From Fimenecus sp045594885 (GTDB taxonomy: Bacteria > Bacillota > Clostridia > Oscillospirales > Acutalibacteraceae): 64,000 nucleotides of DNA. The translations under genes were made by a program, and so were the position numbers. The stretch is from contig JAZNZJ010000033.1 of the NCBI GenBank assembly GCA_045594885.1, positions 38,285 through 102,284 of the forward strand. Reading direction: 5' to 3'. The notes below the pieces were generated by a model. That model ran no database searches, had not been told where the DNA came from, and worked only from the letters and a program-made list of their open reading frames with translations. This document shows, one piece after another, positions 1 through 9,061 of the stretch. Position 1 is the stretch's first letter. Every line of letters starts with the position of its first letter.

Positions 1-6
1 CAGATA

Positions 7-1044
7 ATGTCTGCTACCATTGCCGCCGCATTAAAGAAGATAGCACTCGCCATTGTAACAGAACCCGAAACCTTAAAAAAGGTTCTTTGTATTGTTCTTT
101 CTGTTGTGTTGGGCTTGCTTATGCCAATAGTGGCAGTTGTATATTTTTTCAGTGGCAATATTGAATTGGATACAAGCGGAATTGAAGAATCCGTAATATC
201 AAATTTAACTGCAGAAGAACAAGCAAAGTTACAGTTTGTCGAAGATACAATGAATAACATTGATTCGACAATGACTGATGCAGGTCATTCAGAAAATCAG
301 ATAAAAGAAGCCCAAATACTTTATGTACTTGGGCTTTCTGATTATGCAAAACAGGATGACTTTGTTTCAAAACTAGTTGCTTGTTTTTCAGATAATCAAA
401 CCGATGAACAGTTAATCTCTAAAATCAATTCAACCTTTGGGACAGACTTGTCTGTTGATGATTTCTCAAATGTTATGAATGGAATTCGTTCTGTTTACAT
501 TGATACATCAGGATATGTAGATACAACAACCAAGAACAATCTTGACCTTGTCACTTGGGCGAACAATGCGGCAGATAATCATTGGGGATATGTTTACGGT
601 ACATACGGAACGGTCTTTGATAAAAGCATGCTTGAACTTAAAACTCAACAATATCCTGATATGGTTGGAAACAATGTTGAGTTCATATCTGACAATTGGC
701 TCGGTAAGAGAACTGCAGACTGTGTCGGTCTTGTCAAAGGTTACAGTTGGTATGATACAGAGAACAAGAAAACGGTTATAGCGTCAAACAATATGCCTGA
801 TATCGGTGCAGATAATATGTTTGAGAATGCAACTGAAAAAGGAACAATTGATACGCTCCCCGAAATACCGGGACTTGCTGTTTGGCACGAAGGTCATATA
901 GGTATTTACATAGGCAACGGAGAAGTCGTTCAGGCGGCTAACACTCAAGTGGGAGTTGTACGAACAAAGATATCCTCAACTGCTTGGACTCATTGGTTGA
1001 AGATACCATATATTGAATATTTAGAACTGGAGGAAAATATATGA
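7..1044 (+). CDS. Conjugation-associated NlpC/P60 cell-wall hydrolase
   Basis: 345 residues. A membrane segment at about residues 24-48 anchors a secreted body. The C-terminal 150 residues have the NlpC/P60 layout: the catalytic-type Cys in TADCVGLVKG, the His in HEGHIGIYIG, and the following strand with EVVQAANTQVGVV. Such enzymes cut peptidoglycan peptides so that a conjugation channel can cross the wall (Tn916 Orf14-like role). The region before the domain (residues 50-170) is helical and lacks an obvious lytic transglycosylase motif. The reading frame is open to the window edge, but the ATG at 7 begins a plausible N-terminus. The stop overlaps the next gene, indicating a transfer operon. 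Confidence 0.75.
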   Translation: MSATIAAALKKIALAIVTEPETLKKVLCIVLSVVLGLLMPIVAVVYFFSGNIELDTSGIEESVISNLTAEEQAKLQFVEDTMNNIDSTMTDAGHSENQIKEAQILYVLGLSDYAKQDDFVSKLVACFSDNQTDEQLISKINSTFGTDLSVDDFSNVMNGIRSVYIDTSGYVDTTTKNNLDLVTWANNAADNHWGYVYGTYGTVFDKSMLELKTQQYPDMVGNNVEFISDNWLGKRTADCVGLVKGYSWYDTENKKTVIASNNMPDIGADNMFENATEKGTIDTLPEIPGLAVWHEGHIGIYIGNGEVVQAANTQVGVVRTKISSTAWTHWLKIPYIEYLELEENI

Positions 1045-1403
1045 GTTTAATTTTTAATGCTGCATTCAGAAGAAAAGAAACAGATATTGAAACTGAAAAA
1101 TGTAAAGTGACAAAAGCTGTAGAGTTAACACAAAGTGACTTTGAATATTTTTCAAAGCATTTACTCAACAACTATGATTTCATTTTAGAAAACCGTGATT
1201 GTATGGGATACGAAAATGATGTGCGTTGTTGCATGTTGGTATTATCCGAAAACAGTAATGACGGAATTCTCGTTGATGCACAAGGTAGTGCTTATGCAAG
1301 GTATGTTTCATTTCTACCTGAAGCACGAAAGATTTTTAACATTAATAACGATATCACTCTTGAAAATTTATCAGAGGACATAGATTCTGATATATCAATG
1401 TGA
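1041..1403 (+). CDS. Small ICE protein of unknown function
   Basis: 120 residues, no signal peptide or membrane segment. It begins inside the stop codon of the NlpC/P60 gene and has AGGA six bases before its ATG, so it is translationally coupled. The middle contains two Cys pairs (DCMGYENDVRCCML) and a mixed alpha/beta pattern. The setting, between a transfer hydrolase and other small ICE proteins, suggests an accessory cytoplasmic role in transfer. It resembles DUF-class proteins common in clostridial ICEs, but I cannot name the family with confidence. Confidence 0.6.
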   Translation: MSLIFNAAFRRKETDIETEKCKVTKAVELTQSDFEYFSKHLLNNYDFILENRDCMGYENDVRCCMLVLSENSNDGILVDAQGSAYARYVSFLPEARKIFNINNDITLENLSEDIDSDISM

Positions 1404-1413
1404 GGTGTAAAAG

Positions 1414-2190
1414 ATGGATTACAAAAACTTAAAAATCTATACTGACAAAATGAAAGAGATAGCTGATGAATGTGTCCAGAGAGCAATAAAGGGACAACAT
1501 AATGGTCGATATCTTCTTGATATTGATTCAATGATTCAAGAGTTTGGTATAAAATCATTAGACCAGACATTGTTAATGGATATGCTTTCAGAAAGAGAAG
1601 AAGTTGAAGTTCCTTGTTTGTACTGTGGAGAAATGCAGTTCATAATTAAACCTGAATATCTCAATGAAGAAACAAAAGACAATTTATTTATTCCTACACC
1701 ACAAGAAATTAAAATTCAATTAGCTAAACACTTTCTATGGCTCAACGATGAGTACGGTGGTGTTCAGGCAGACTTCAGAAATATGTTTTTTGATAACTAT
1801 GACTTCAATGGTCTTGAATTAAACAGTGCAATATTCAGTGGTTCAAAATTTATTAACTGTAGTTTTCATGATACAGAGATGTGCTTTGCAGAATGTATCG
1901 GGACATCATTTGAGAGTTGCTATATGGAAAAAGTAACTGCTGAAGAAGCTGATTTTACAGATGCTGAATTCATCAAGTGTGGTATGCAGAATGGTGTTTA
2001 TATTCACTCTAATTTTGCTAATGCAAAGTTCTTAAAAACTAGTGTAACAAACATGGATTTTTTGAATTCATGCATAGTAGATGTACAGTGGATTGACACA
2101 GATAGATCGAAAGCAAATATGAAAAATGTATCCACTTATCTTGCAGAGTGGACAGAAGAACCCGTTGCTACTATGAAACAAGAAATGTAA
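1414..2190 (+). CDS. Pentapeptide-repeat-like ICE protein
   Basis: 258 residues. Residues 1-65 are helical; a CLYCGEMQF segment near residue 70 looks like half of a zinc knuckle. From about residue 115 to 235 there are pentapeptide-type repeats (for example ADFRNMFFDN, NGLELNSAIF, SGSKFINCSF, EADFTDAEFI, SNFANAKFLK), which fold as a right-handed beta-helix. It lies 10 bases after the preceding gene, in the same operon. Pentapeptide proteins sometimes mimic DNA or act as scaffolds; nothing here fixes a specific role. A second, longer pentapeptide protein is encoded at 24166-25668. Confidence 0.65.
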   Translation: MDYKNLKIYTDKMKEIADECVQRAIKGQHNGRYLLDIDSMIQEFGIKSLDQTLLMDMLSEREEVEVPCLYCGEMQFIIKPEYLNEETKDNLFIPTPQEIKIQLAKHFLWLNDEYGGVQADFRNMFFDNYDFNGLELNSAIFSGSKFINCSFHDTEMCFAECIGTSFESCYMEKVTAEEADFTDAEFIKCGMQNGVYIHSNFANAKFLKTSVTNMDFLNSCIVDVQWIDTDRSKANMKNVSTYLAEWTEEPVATMKQEM

Positions 2191-2203
2191 AGGATGTGAA
2201 TTT

Positions 2204-2452
2204 ATGATAAAAAAAGTACCCATTAATTTTTCATACGATGAAGAAAAATTGAATGCATTAAAAATCTATCTCTCACAAAAAGGCCTACCACTTGAAGATG
2301 AACTTGAAAGAGCTACAGAAATTGTCTATGCAAAGTATGTGCCACAGAGTGTGAGAGAGTTTATTGAGATGAAGAGTGGCAGAATCACTACTGCTCCCAA
2401 AAGACGAAAGAAAGAACCTGTAGTGGTCACAGATAATGAAACCAAAGAATAG
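2204..2452 (+). CDS. Small basic ICE protein (DUF6103-like)
   Basis: 82 residues, beginning 13 bases after the previous stop with AAGGATG as ribosome site. The central helix DEELERATEIVYAKYVPQ-type pattern followed by a very basic tail (APKRRKKEP) suggests a DNA- or relaxosome-associated protein. I recall closely similar proteins in clostridial ICEs just upstream of the mobilisation region as family DUF6103; that naming is from memory. It is the last gene before the oriT-like region. Confidence 0.6.
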   Translation: MIKKVPINFSYDEEKLNALKIYLSQKGLPLEDELERATEIVYAKYVPQSVREFIEMKSGRITTAPKRRKKEPVVVTDNETKE

Positions 2453-2778
2453 CGATTTGTGACCGCAAGAAAAGCCCTGTAAAGCCTTTTTGGTAGAAAA
2501 TCGAGTAAGTCTCCGATAAGTCTATCTAAACGGTTTTGTGGGGCAAATTTGCAAACTAACTCACATGAGAGAAAATCGGCGACTTTTTGCTGCCCGATTT
2601 TGTTGCAGGAAAAAGGGGTACGGTTGCAAAGCATCCGTTCCCCATTCACAACAGCCCGCAACGCGGGCTGTGTCAAGGGGGTTCGGGCTTTTAAAAAAGT
2701 GGGTTGCAAATGAGGCAGAAAAATCGTATTTTGACTGCAAAATTAAGTAATTACGCTGTTTAGCCATTTAGAGCATGG
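2453..2778 (+). other. Candidate oriT region with GC-rich hairpin
   Basis: 326 bases without a credible gene between the transfer operon and the mobC/relaxase pair. It is clearly richer in G+C than its neighbours. It contains a perfect 9-bp hairpin (ACAGCCCGC at 2651-2659, GCGGGCTGT at 2663-2671, 3-base loop) followed by a G run and a run of purines. Short repeated words (GAAAATCG at about 2495 and 2571; GGTTGCAAA at about 2622 and 2701) flank it. Position directly upstream of the relaxosome genes, high GC and the hairpin are typical of a MOBP-type transfer origin. The nick site itself cannot be fixed by eye. Confidence 0.5.
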
Positions 2779-2814
2779 TTGCTACAGAATTTAGAGCAAA
2801 GGAATGATGAGAAT

Positions 2815-3225
2815 ATGGCAAATCCAAAAGGCAAAAAGAAGTTTCAATTATGGTATTATCCTGAAACTGAATTGAAGATAAATGAGTTATATAAAAAGGA
2901 TGGATGCAAGACTAAATCAGAGTTTATTGAGAAAGCAATAATCTTTTATTGTGGCTTCCTTACTGCACCAAACTATCGCGAATACTTGCCTAATGTTGTT
3001 ATCTCTACTATGAAAGGAACACTTGATAGTTTTGAAAACAGAATAGCAAGATTGCTTTTTAAGATGGCGGTTGAGATTGCTATGATGCTTCATGTGACTG
3101 CGGCGAGTAACAATATTGAACGCGACACATTAACTGCACTTCGCGGAATGTGTGTGGACGAAGTTAAGAAAATCCAAGGCACAATTAAACTGGAGGATGC
3201 TGTATCTTTCCAAAACTATGAATAG
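2815..3225 (+). CDS. MobC-like relaxosome accessory protein
   Basis: 136 residues from the ATG at 2815, which has AAAGGA 12 bases upstream; a longer TTG start at 2779 is possible but has no ribosome site. The N-terminus is lysine-rich (MANPKGKKKFQLWYY) followed by a ribbon-helix-helix-like segment in which residues about 30-50 (KDGCKTKSEFIEKAIIFY) form the helices. The C-terminal half is a long helical region. The gene lies 14 bases upstream of the relaxase. Such proteins bind oriT and help the relaxase nick DNA. Assignment rests on context and the RHH pattern. Confidence 0.65.
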   Translation: MANPKGKKKFQLWYYPETELKINELYKKDGCKTKSEFIEKAIIFYCGFLTAPNYREYLPNVVISTMKGTLDSFENRIARLLFKMAVEIAMMLHVTAASNNIERDTLTALRGMCVDEVKKIQGTIKLEDAVSFQNYE

Positions 3226-3239
3226 TGAGGTAAGGTATA

Positions 3240-4649
3240 TTGGCTAAGATAATATTAAAATGTAAATACATAAAAGCTGGCAAAGTTAGTCATTCAAAAA
3301 ACTTAATCAACTACATTGCAACAAGGGATGGCGTAGAAAAGATAGATGACTCTTGGAAACACTTACCTGCAACTGTTGAACAGCAAAGATTGATTGAAGA
3401 AATATTAAAAGACTTGCCCGACTCAGCTTCAAGCTTTGAATACAAGGACTACTTATCTTCACAGACAAGGAAGAATGCTTCTGAATTCATATCTCGTGTT
3501 ATAGAAGATAATCCTGAAGTTATAAACCAAAGAAGAAAGTATGTTGAGTACATTGCTCAAAGACCAAGAGTTGAAAAACGAGGTTCTCATGGTTTGTTTA
3601 CTGATGATAATGTGCCTATAAATCTCTCAAAAGTTTCAGAAACAGTTGCAAATCATAAAGGCATAGTCTGGACGGATATTATATCTTTGAAAAGAGAAGA
3701 TGCAGAACGATTAGGATATGACAACTCTAATGCTTGGCAAAAGTTAATCCGTTCCAATGTTCCAGCTATGGCAGAGAGCATGAAAATTCCTATTGAAGAT
3801 TTAAGATGGTATGCAGCATTCCATAACGAAGGTCATCATCCCCACGTTCATGTTGTTGCTTATTCTGTAGGTAAGCAACCATATATGACAGAACAAGGAA
3901 TACTCAAACTTAAGTCTGCATTTGCAAGAGATATATTCAGGCAAGATTTGTTACAGATTTATTCAAAGCAAACAATATATCGTGACAATGTTAAAGAACG
4001 CAGTAGAGAAATATTAAACGATATTAGTGAGCAGATTAGTAAAGGTAATTATGAGAATAAAACAGTTGAAATGTTAATCGAAAAACTTACTAATGAGCTT
4101 GGTGATTATACAGGTAGAAAGGTGTATGGATACCTTCCCAAATCAACTAAAAATATTGTTGATGCCATTGTGGACGAGATAGCAAAGAGTGAAAAAGTCT
4201 CTGCTTTTTATTCCTTGTGGTATGAACAAAGAAACAATGTTATTCTTACATATCAGGATAACTTGCCGAAGGAAATTCCACTGTCGCAAAACAAAGAATT
4301 CAAAAGTATTCGTAATGCAGTTGTAAATGAAGCATTCAAACTAATCTCTCAAGAAGATGAACAAAAAATTGTTGAAGATACCACAAAAGAGATAGATACT
4401 AATGCCCGAAAAGAAAAAAGCGATATCACTTCAAAAGTGACATCGCATAAAGGTTATATAAATAATAAGGTTTCAGCTACTTCAATTTCTATTTCATCGT
4501 TAAGATTATTTGCTCGAATTTCCCAAATCATACAAAATGATATTGATAGAAATGATAATATCAATCAACACATCGAAAAGAAACTTCAACGAAAGATTCA
4601 AGAAAAGAAGATTGCTCAAGGGAAAAAACAGCTTTTTGTGAACTCTTAA
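3240..4649 (+). CDS. MobP-type relaxase
   Basis: 469 residues with a TTG start; GTGAGG lies about 10 bases upstream. The N-terminal tyrosine region (NLINYIATRDG, Tyr25) matches the MOBP relaxase nucleophile motif. The metal-binding histidine cluster HNEGHHPHVHVV is at residues 195-206 (HUH motif), preceded by RWYAAF. The C-terminal 250 residues are charged helices, probably for partner contacts. The enzyme nicks oriT, stays bound to the 5' end and pilots the strand to the coupling protein. It most resembles the MobP3 group of clostridial elements; the subgroup is from memory. Confidence 0.88.
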   Translation: MAKIILKCKYIKAGKVSHSKNLINYIATRDGVEKIDDSWKHLPATVEQQRLIEEILKDLPDSASSFEYKDYLSSQTRKNASEFISRVIEDNPEVINQRRKYVEYIAQRPRVEKRGSHGLFTDDNVPINLSKVSETVANHKGIVWTDIISLKREDAERLGYDNSNAWQKLIRSNVPAMAESMKIPIEDLRWYAAFHNEGHHPHVHVVAYSVGKQPYMTEQGILKLKSAFARDIFRQDLLQIYSKQTIYRDNVKERSREILNDISEQISKGNYENKTVEMLIEKLTNELGDYTGRKVYGYLPKSTKNIVDAIVDEIAKSEKVSAFYSLWYEQRNNVILTYQDNLPKEIPLSQNKEFKSIRNAVVNEAFKLISQEDEQKIVEDTTKEIDTNARKEKSDITSKVTSHKGYINNKVSATSISISSLRLFARISQIIQNDIDRNDNINQHIEKKLQRKIQEKKIAQGKKQLFVNS

Positions 4650-4681
4650 GTAGTTCTGTTTATGTTCTAATATGATTCGAC

Positions 4682-5467
4682 TTATGATTTGGATTTTTGA
4701 GCTTTTCTTTCTTCAATCCGTTTTAAATGCTTTTTGAGCTTTTCTATATCGTCTTTTTCTGGCTTTAAAAATTTTAATACAGAATCTTTTGATATAGCAA
4801 ATGCTTGGTTAGTTATAACTAAAAATAAAATACTCCTTACCAAAATGTAATCTATACGTTCAAAATTCCAATAATCTGTGTCGTACGTTTGAGTAGCTAT
4901 CTGAAGGTGCACTTTATTTCTTAATCTTTTTAATGCTTTAATTTGCGGATAAACTTGATATGGTAATGATAATAATTTTTTATTTTGCACTTTATTAATT
5001 AAATATTCAAAATCCATCTGCTCATCTCTAGGTTTTTCAAGTTTAATTTCTTGAGTTATAACATATTTCATTTCAATACCATTTTCTTTAACAACATTGG
5101 TATGTATTGGATTTTGTGGTTCCCATTCAGTTGTTTTTTGGCATGAATTTATTTTTACAAGATGATAAAAGATTCCTTCAATTATCCCCATAGCTGTAAT
5201 TATATAACTTTTATATAAATGCTTTTCCACAATATTGTGCAAATGTAGTTCTTCCAATTGAAGTTGTATATACTGAAGATAAACTAATGAATAACAGATG
5301 TTTTTCCTAATCTCTCTATTCATTTTTTCAAAGGCACCTTTTTGTAACAATTCTTCAAATTCTTTTACAGTTGTTGGATGCCATCTACAATTATACTTTA
5401 TATTATTGTTTTTTTCTAATATGCTTTCTATATTGGTCATATCTTCTGGTCTCTCTCTTGTCCCCAT
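4682..5467 (-). CDS. Unknown cytosolic protein with HEPN-like Rx5H motif
   Basis: 261 residues, transcribed against the relaxase. AGGAG lies seven bases before the ATG. The protein is almost all helical, with the segment LKRLRNKVHLQ near residue 187. That matches the R-x4-6-H signature of HEPN RNases, and the placement late in a helical domain fits. The last 30 residues are a highly charged coiled helix ending in KKHLKRIEERKAQKSKS. HEPN proteins are frequent in toxin-antitoxin and defence systems, yet no MNT-type antitoxin neighbour is present. The HEPN call is inference from one motif. Confidence 0.5.
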   Translation of the reverse strand: MGTRERPEDMTNIESILEKNNNIKYNCRWHPTTVKEFEELLQKGAFEKMNREIRKNICYSLVYLQYIQLQLEELHLHNIVEKHLYKSYIITAMGIIEGIFYHLVKINSCQKTTEWEPQNPIHTNVVKENGIEMKYVITQEIKLEKPRDEQMDFEYLINKVQNKKLLSLPYQVYPQIKALKRLRNKVHLQIATQTYDTDYWNFERIDYILVRSILFLVITNQAFAISKDSVLKFLKPEKDDIEKLKKHLKRIEERKAQKSKS

Positions 5468-5566
5468 TACTATTCTCCTAAATTAGTCACAACGATATAA
5501 ATCTAGTTATCGTAAATATATATTTTTCAATTACCTTAACACATCTCAAACTATTTAAAATTAGCT

Positions 5567-5863
5567 TTAAGATGTTTTAAGTTGTCTCTTAAACAATATC
5601 TCAAATAATATGTTTCCTATTGTGTAAAAAAATGCACCAATAAACATAATCGTTAAAAGTATTAAACAAATATATAATTGAATCAGAGGTTGTTCAATGA
5701 AAAAAGGTACAAAAATAGAAACTAAACAAAAAATCATATTGATAATTGAAAATGCTATACCAACATAAAAACCATACTTCATCATTATGTAACATATATC
5801 ATCTCGAAGATAACATTCAAACTCGAAATTGTCTTTGAGTTTGTGTATTTCCTTTTTACTCAT
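5567..5863 (-). CDS. Small two-helix membrane protein
   Basis: 98 residues. A charged cytosolic N-terminus of about 25 residues (MSKKEIHKLKDNFEFECYL) precedes two long hydrophobic segments at roughly residues 28-52 and 60-85. AGGTG lies six bases before the ATG. It follows the HEPN-like gene in the same direction with a 100-base gap, so the two could be co-transcribed. In that case a membrane partner of the HEPN-like protein is possible, but no family is recognised. Confidence 0.55.
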   Translation of the reverse strand: MSKKEIHKLKDNFEFECYLRDDICYIMMKYGFYVGIAFSIINMIFCLVSIFVPFFIEQPLIQLYICLILLTIMFIGAFFYTIGNILFEILFKRQLKTS

Positions 5864-5964
5864 TGTATCACCTCAATTTTTTTCCCTTTACAATATATTA
5901 ATCGCAAAAAAGTTCAATTTTGTGACAAAAAAATCAATTTTTATATAATCTAGGAGGTGGAAAA

Positions 5965-6882
5965 TTGTATATTCATTTTTCAGAAGAACAGAAACAACAA
6001 GCACGACAAACGGATATTGTCGGTCTATTGCAAGGCCTAGGTGAGCAAGTTAAGAAATCTGGTTCGGAGTACGAGTGGCTCTACGACTCACAAAAAATAA
6101 CCATAAGAGATAACTTGTGGTTTCATCAATATGAACGAGTTGGTGGTGATGCAATCGACTTTGTACGTAAGTTTTATAACAAATCTTTTCAAGATGCAAT
6201 GGAATATTTACTTGGCAATAGTAGTTGTACAATAACTCATACGCAACAAGAAAAGAAACTAAAGCAAACCAAAGAATTCATACCACCACCTAAAAGCGAT
6301 AATATGAGCCGAATGTTTAACTACTTAACTATTAAACGAGGAATAGATAAAGAAATAATATACTCGTTTGCACATGACCAAATGCTTTACGAATCAAAAG
6401 AATATCATAGTGCTGTATTCCTCGGCTTTGATAAGAATGGTGTATCTCGTCATGCTCATATGAGAGGAATAGGTGCAAGTAGTACATACAAAGGAAATGT
6501 GAGTGGTAGTGTTCCTGAATACAGTTTTCATAGGCATGGAGAGAGTAAATATCTTTTCTTATTCGAAGCTCCAATTGATATGTTATCCTTTATCTCAATG
6601 AATAAAAAGGATTGGAAGAAACATAGTTATGCGGCATCTTGTTCTGTATCGGATAAGGTGCTTTTTCAATGTCTTAAAGATAATCCCAATATTCAATTCG
6701 TTTATCTATGCTTTGATAATGACAGTCCAGGACAAGAAGCTAACAAGCGAATACAAAGAAAACTAAATGAATTAAATATCAAATCAAAAATCCTCGTTCC
6801 AAATCACAAAGATTGGAATGAGGATTTAGTATTTTCTAAAGGAATTGAGGTCAAAAAACAATGCCAAACATTACAACTCTAA
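5965..6882 (+). CDS. DUF3991/toprim primase-like protein
   Basis: 305 residues, TTG start five bases after a strong TAGGAGGTGG site. The N-terminal part resembles the CHC2/DUF3991 region of primases (WLYDSQKITIRDN, GGDAIDFVRKFY). The C-terminal toprim fold shows the Glu strand KYLFLFEAPIDMLSF and the Asp pair LCFDNDSPGQEANKRI. Such proteins accompany relaxases of the MobP/MobL groups and probably act in priming or processing transferred DNA. It overlaps the coupling-protein gene by 22 bases, so the two are co-translated. Confidence 0.8.
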   Translation: MYIHFSEEQKQQARQTDIVGLLQGLGEQVKKSGSEYEWLYDSQKITIRDNLWFHQYERVGGDAIDFVRKFYNKSFQDAMEYLLGNSSCTITHTQQEKKLKQTKEFIPPPKSDNMSRMFNYLTIKRGIDKEIIYSFAHDQMLYESKEYHSAVFLGFDKNGVSRHAHMRGIGASSTYKGNVSGSVPEYSFHRHGESKYLFLFEAPIDMLSFISMNKKDWKKHSYAASCSVSDKVLFQCLKDNPNIQFVYLCFDNDSPGQEANKRIQRKLNELNIKSKILVPNHKDWNEDLVFSKGIEVKKQCQTLQL

Positions 6883-8726
6883 TTATTGCTTTTGTAGTAA
6901 TGTTCTGTTTACTTGGTGGTATATCTTTGATTACTCACATATACAACCTGAATAATATAAAAAGCAAAACCGTTGGTGACGGACAACACGGTACTGCTCG
7001 TTGGGCAACAAAATCAGAATTACAAAAGATTTACAAACACATTCCATTTACACCAAAGAAATGGCGTAAACAAGCATTAAAAGGCAAAACTCCAACTGCA
7101 TCAATAAAGAAGAAAGAACAATCACTACCTCAAGGAATAGTTGTAGGATGCAAAGGTGGAAAACATAATACAATCGCATTGGTTGATACAGGAGATGTTC
7201 ATGTGTTGATGATTGGTGCGGCTGGTGTTGGTAAGACTGCCTATTGGCTTTATCCTTGTATTGAATATGCTTGCGCAAGCGGTATGTCTTTTCTGTCAAC
7301 TGATACCAAAGGAGATATTATGCGAAACTATGGTTACATAGCAAAAGATTATGGCTATAGTGTAGCAGTAATTGATTTAAGAAATCCCACTCGTTCAAAC
7401 GGAAACAACCTTTTACACCTCGTTAACAAATATATGGACTTGTATCTCGCTAATCCAGATAGACTCGCTTACAAAGCAAAAGCAGAAAAGTATGCCAAGA
7501 TTATATCTAAAACAATTATCTTATCAGGTATGGATGCCACTTCATTCGGACAGAATGCGTATTTCTACGATGCAGCTGAAGGTATCCTTACTGCAACAAT
7601 ATTGCTTGTAGCAGAATTCTGTGAGCCAAGTAAAAGACATATCGTGTCTGTATTCAAGGTCATACAAGAACTTCTTGAACCAACACAAGAGAAAGGCAAG
7701 AATCAATTTCAGAACTTAATATCTATGTTGCCAGATGACCATAAGGCAAAGTGGTTTGCAGGTGCGGCTCTCACAACTTCAGAGAACACAATGGCAAGTG
7801 TTATGAGTACAGCATTGTCAAGACTTAATACTTTCCTTGATTCAGAGTTAGAACAGTTATTGTGCTTTGATACCGAAATAGATGCCGAGAAATTCTGTTC
7901 AGAAAAGTGTGCAATCTTTATCAATATGCCTGAAGAAAACCCTAACACCTTCTTTATGGTATCTCTTATCATCCAACAGTTATATCGTGAAATACTTGCA
8001 GTAGCTGATGAACAAGGTGGCAAACTCAAAAACAGATGTGTGTTTTTCTGTGATGAGTTTGGTACGCTACCAAAGATTGAGTCTGCAGAAATGATGTTCA
8101 GTGCATCTCGTTCTCGTAGATTACAGATAGTCCCTATTATTCAGTCATTCAGACAACTTGAAAAGAATTACGGAAAAGAAGGTGCAGATATTATCGTAGA
8201 TAATACACAGATAACCTTGTTCGGTGGATTTGCACCTAATAGTAGTTCTGCTGAAGAACTATCTAAAGCATTAGGTAGCAGAACGGTAATGTCTGGTTCA
8301 GTATCTCGTGGTAAGAATGACCCATCACAGAGTTTACAAATGATAGAAAGACCATTGATGACTCCTGATGAGCTTAAATCACTACCTAAAGGTCAGTTTA
8401 TTGTTATGAAAACAGGTGTTAATCCAATGAAAACAAAACTCAAGCTATTCTTTGAATGGGGAATAGAATTTGACGAGAGCAAACCATATATCGTATCAGA
8501 TAACGCTAATAGAAAAGTCGAATATGCTTCACGAAAAGAATTGATGAATGCTATTGTGGCCAAATTCCATCCTGAGTGGTTGCATCATGAAATGAGTGAA
8601 GACGATACAGACGAACACGATATGACACAACATAAAAATGGAAAAGATAAAACACAATTGCGTATAGTACCAGTTAACCACATAACAAAACATAGAACTA
8701 TAGCGGAGGCGATGAAAAATGGGTAA
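6861..8726 (+). CDS. VirD4/TraG-type conjugal coupling ATPase
   Basis: 621 residues. An N-terminal membrane helix (about residues 5-27) leads to a short linker and then a RecA-like ATPase. Walker A is GAAGVGKT at residues 119-126; the Walker B strand RCVFFCDEFGTLP is near residue 393. The region FSASRSRRLQIVPIIQSFRQ follows, as usual for TraG/VirD4 proteins. The protein is a hexameric inner-membrane pump that brings the relaxase-DNA complex to the secretion channel. The start at 6861 has GAGGTC 10 bases upstream inside the preceding gene. Length and motif order are normal. Confidence 0.92.
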   Translation: MPNITTLIIAFVVMFCLLGGISLITHIYNLNNIKSKTVGDGQHGTARWATKSELQKIYKHIPFTPKKWRKQALKGKTPTASIKKKEQSLPQGIVVGCKGGKHNTIALVDTGDVHVLMIGAAGVGKTAYWLYPCIEYACASGMSFLSTDTKGDIMRNYGYIAKDYGYSVAVIDLRNPTRSNGNNLLHLVNKYMDLYLANPDRLAYKAKAEKYAKIISKTIILSGMDATSFGQNAYFYDAAEGILTATILLVAEFCEPSKRHIVSVFKVIQELLEPTQEKGKNQFQNLISMLPDDHKAKWFAGAALTTSENTMASVMSTALSRLNTFLDSELEQLLCFDTEIDAEKFCSEKCAIFINMPEENPNTFFMVSLIIQQLYREILAVADEQGGKLKNRCVFFCDEFGTLPKIESAEMMFSASRSRRLQIVPIIQSFRQLEKNYGKEGADIIVDNTQITLFGGFAPNSSSAEELSKALGSRTVMSGSVSRGKNDPSQSLQMIERPLMTPDELKSLPKGQFIVMKTGVNPMKTKLKLFFEWGIEFDESKPYIVSDNANRKVEYASRKELMNAIVAKFHPEWLHHEMSEDDTDEHDMTQHKNGKDKTQLRIVPVNHITKHRTIAEAMKNG

Positions 8727-8973
8727 ATTAAAACATGTGTATCAATCAGAATTGCCAAGTAGAGCAGTTCTTGTATATCTATATCTACATGACCGAGCTA
8801 ATGAAAAGAATGAATGCTGGCCATCAATAGCCACAATCTCAAAAGATTTGAAAATGTCTCAATCAACGGTCAGACGAGCTCTAAACGATTTGAGAAAAGA
8901 ACGAATGCTTGAAACCGAACAAAGATATCGTACAAATGGTGCAACAAGTAGTTTGTTGTTTAGATTGTTATAA
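8719..8973 (+). CDS. Helix-turn-helix protein of the transfer operon
   Basis: 84 residues overlapping the end of the coupling-protein gene; GGAGGCGATG lies just upstream of its ATG. The sequence is a single winged helix-turn-helix (residues about 12-70: LPSRAVLVYLYLHDRA, then MSQSTVRRALNDLRKERML), as in replication-initiator and plasmid HTH_36 proteins. It probably binds DNA to regulate or assist transfer or replication of the element. It is the last gene of the rightward transfer operon. Confidence 0.7.
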   Translation: MGKLKHVYQSELPSRAVLVYLYLHDRANEKNECWPSIATISKDLKMSQSTVRRALNDLRKERMLETEQRYRTNGATSSLLFRLL

Positions 8974-8980
8974 GGAAAAA

Positions 8981-9010
8981 TGAGCCATCTACAACTTGGT
9001 AGATGGCTCA
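8981..9010 (-). terminator. Intrinsic terminator of the leftward unit
   Basis: A perfect 12-bp hairpin (TGAGCCATCTAC / GTAGATGGCTCA, six-base loop). On the minus strand it is followed by TTTTT, so it ends transcripts coming from the 9062-15300 genes. On the plus strand there is no T run, but the stem may also slow readthrough from the transfer operon. A related hairpin (GAGCCACCTAC stem) ends the recombinase transcript at 15510-15567. Confidence 0.75.
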
Positions 9011-9061
9011 TAACATTGAGCAAAGAAAAAGACTTTAAGCTTTAACTAAATGATTGAAATT

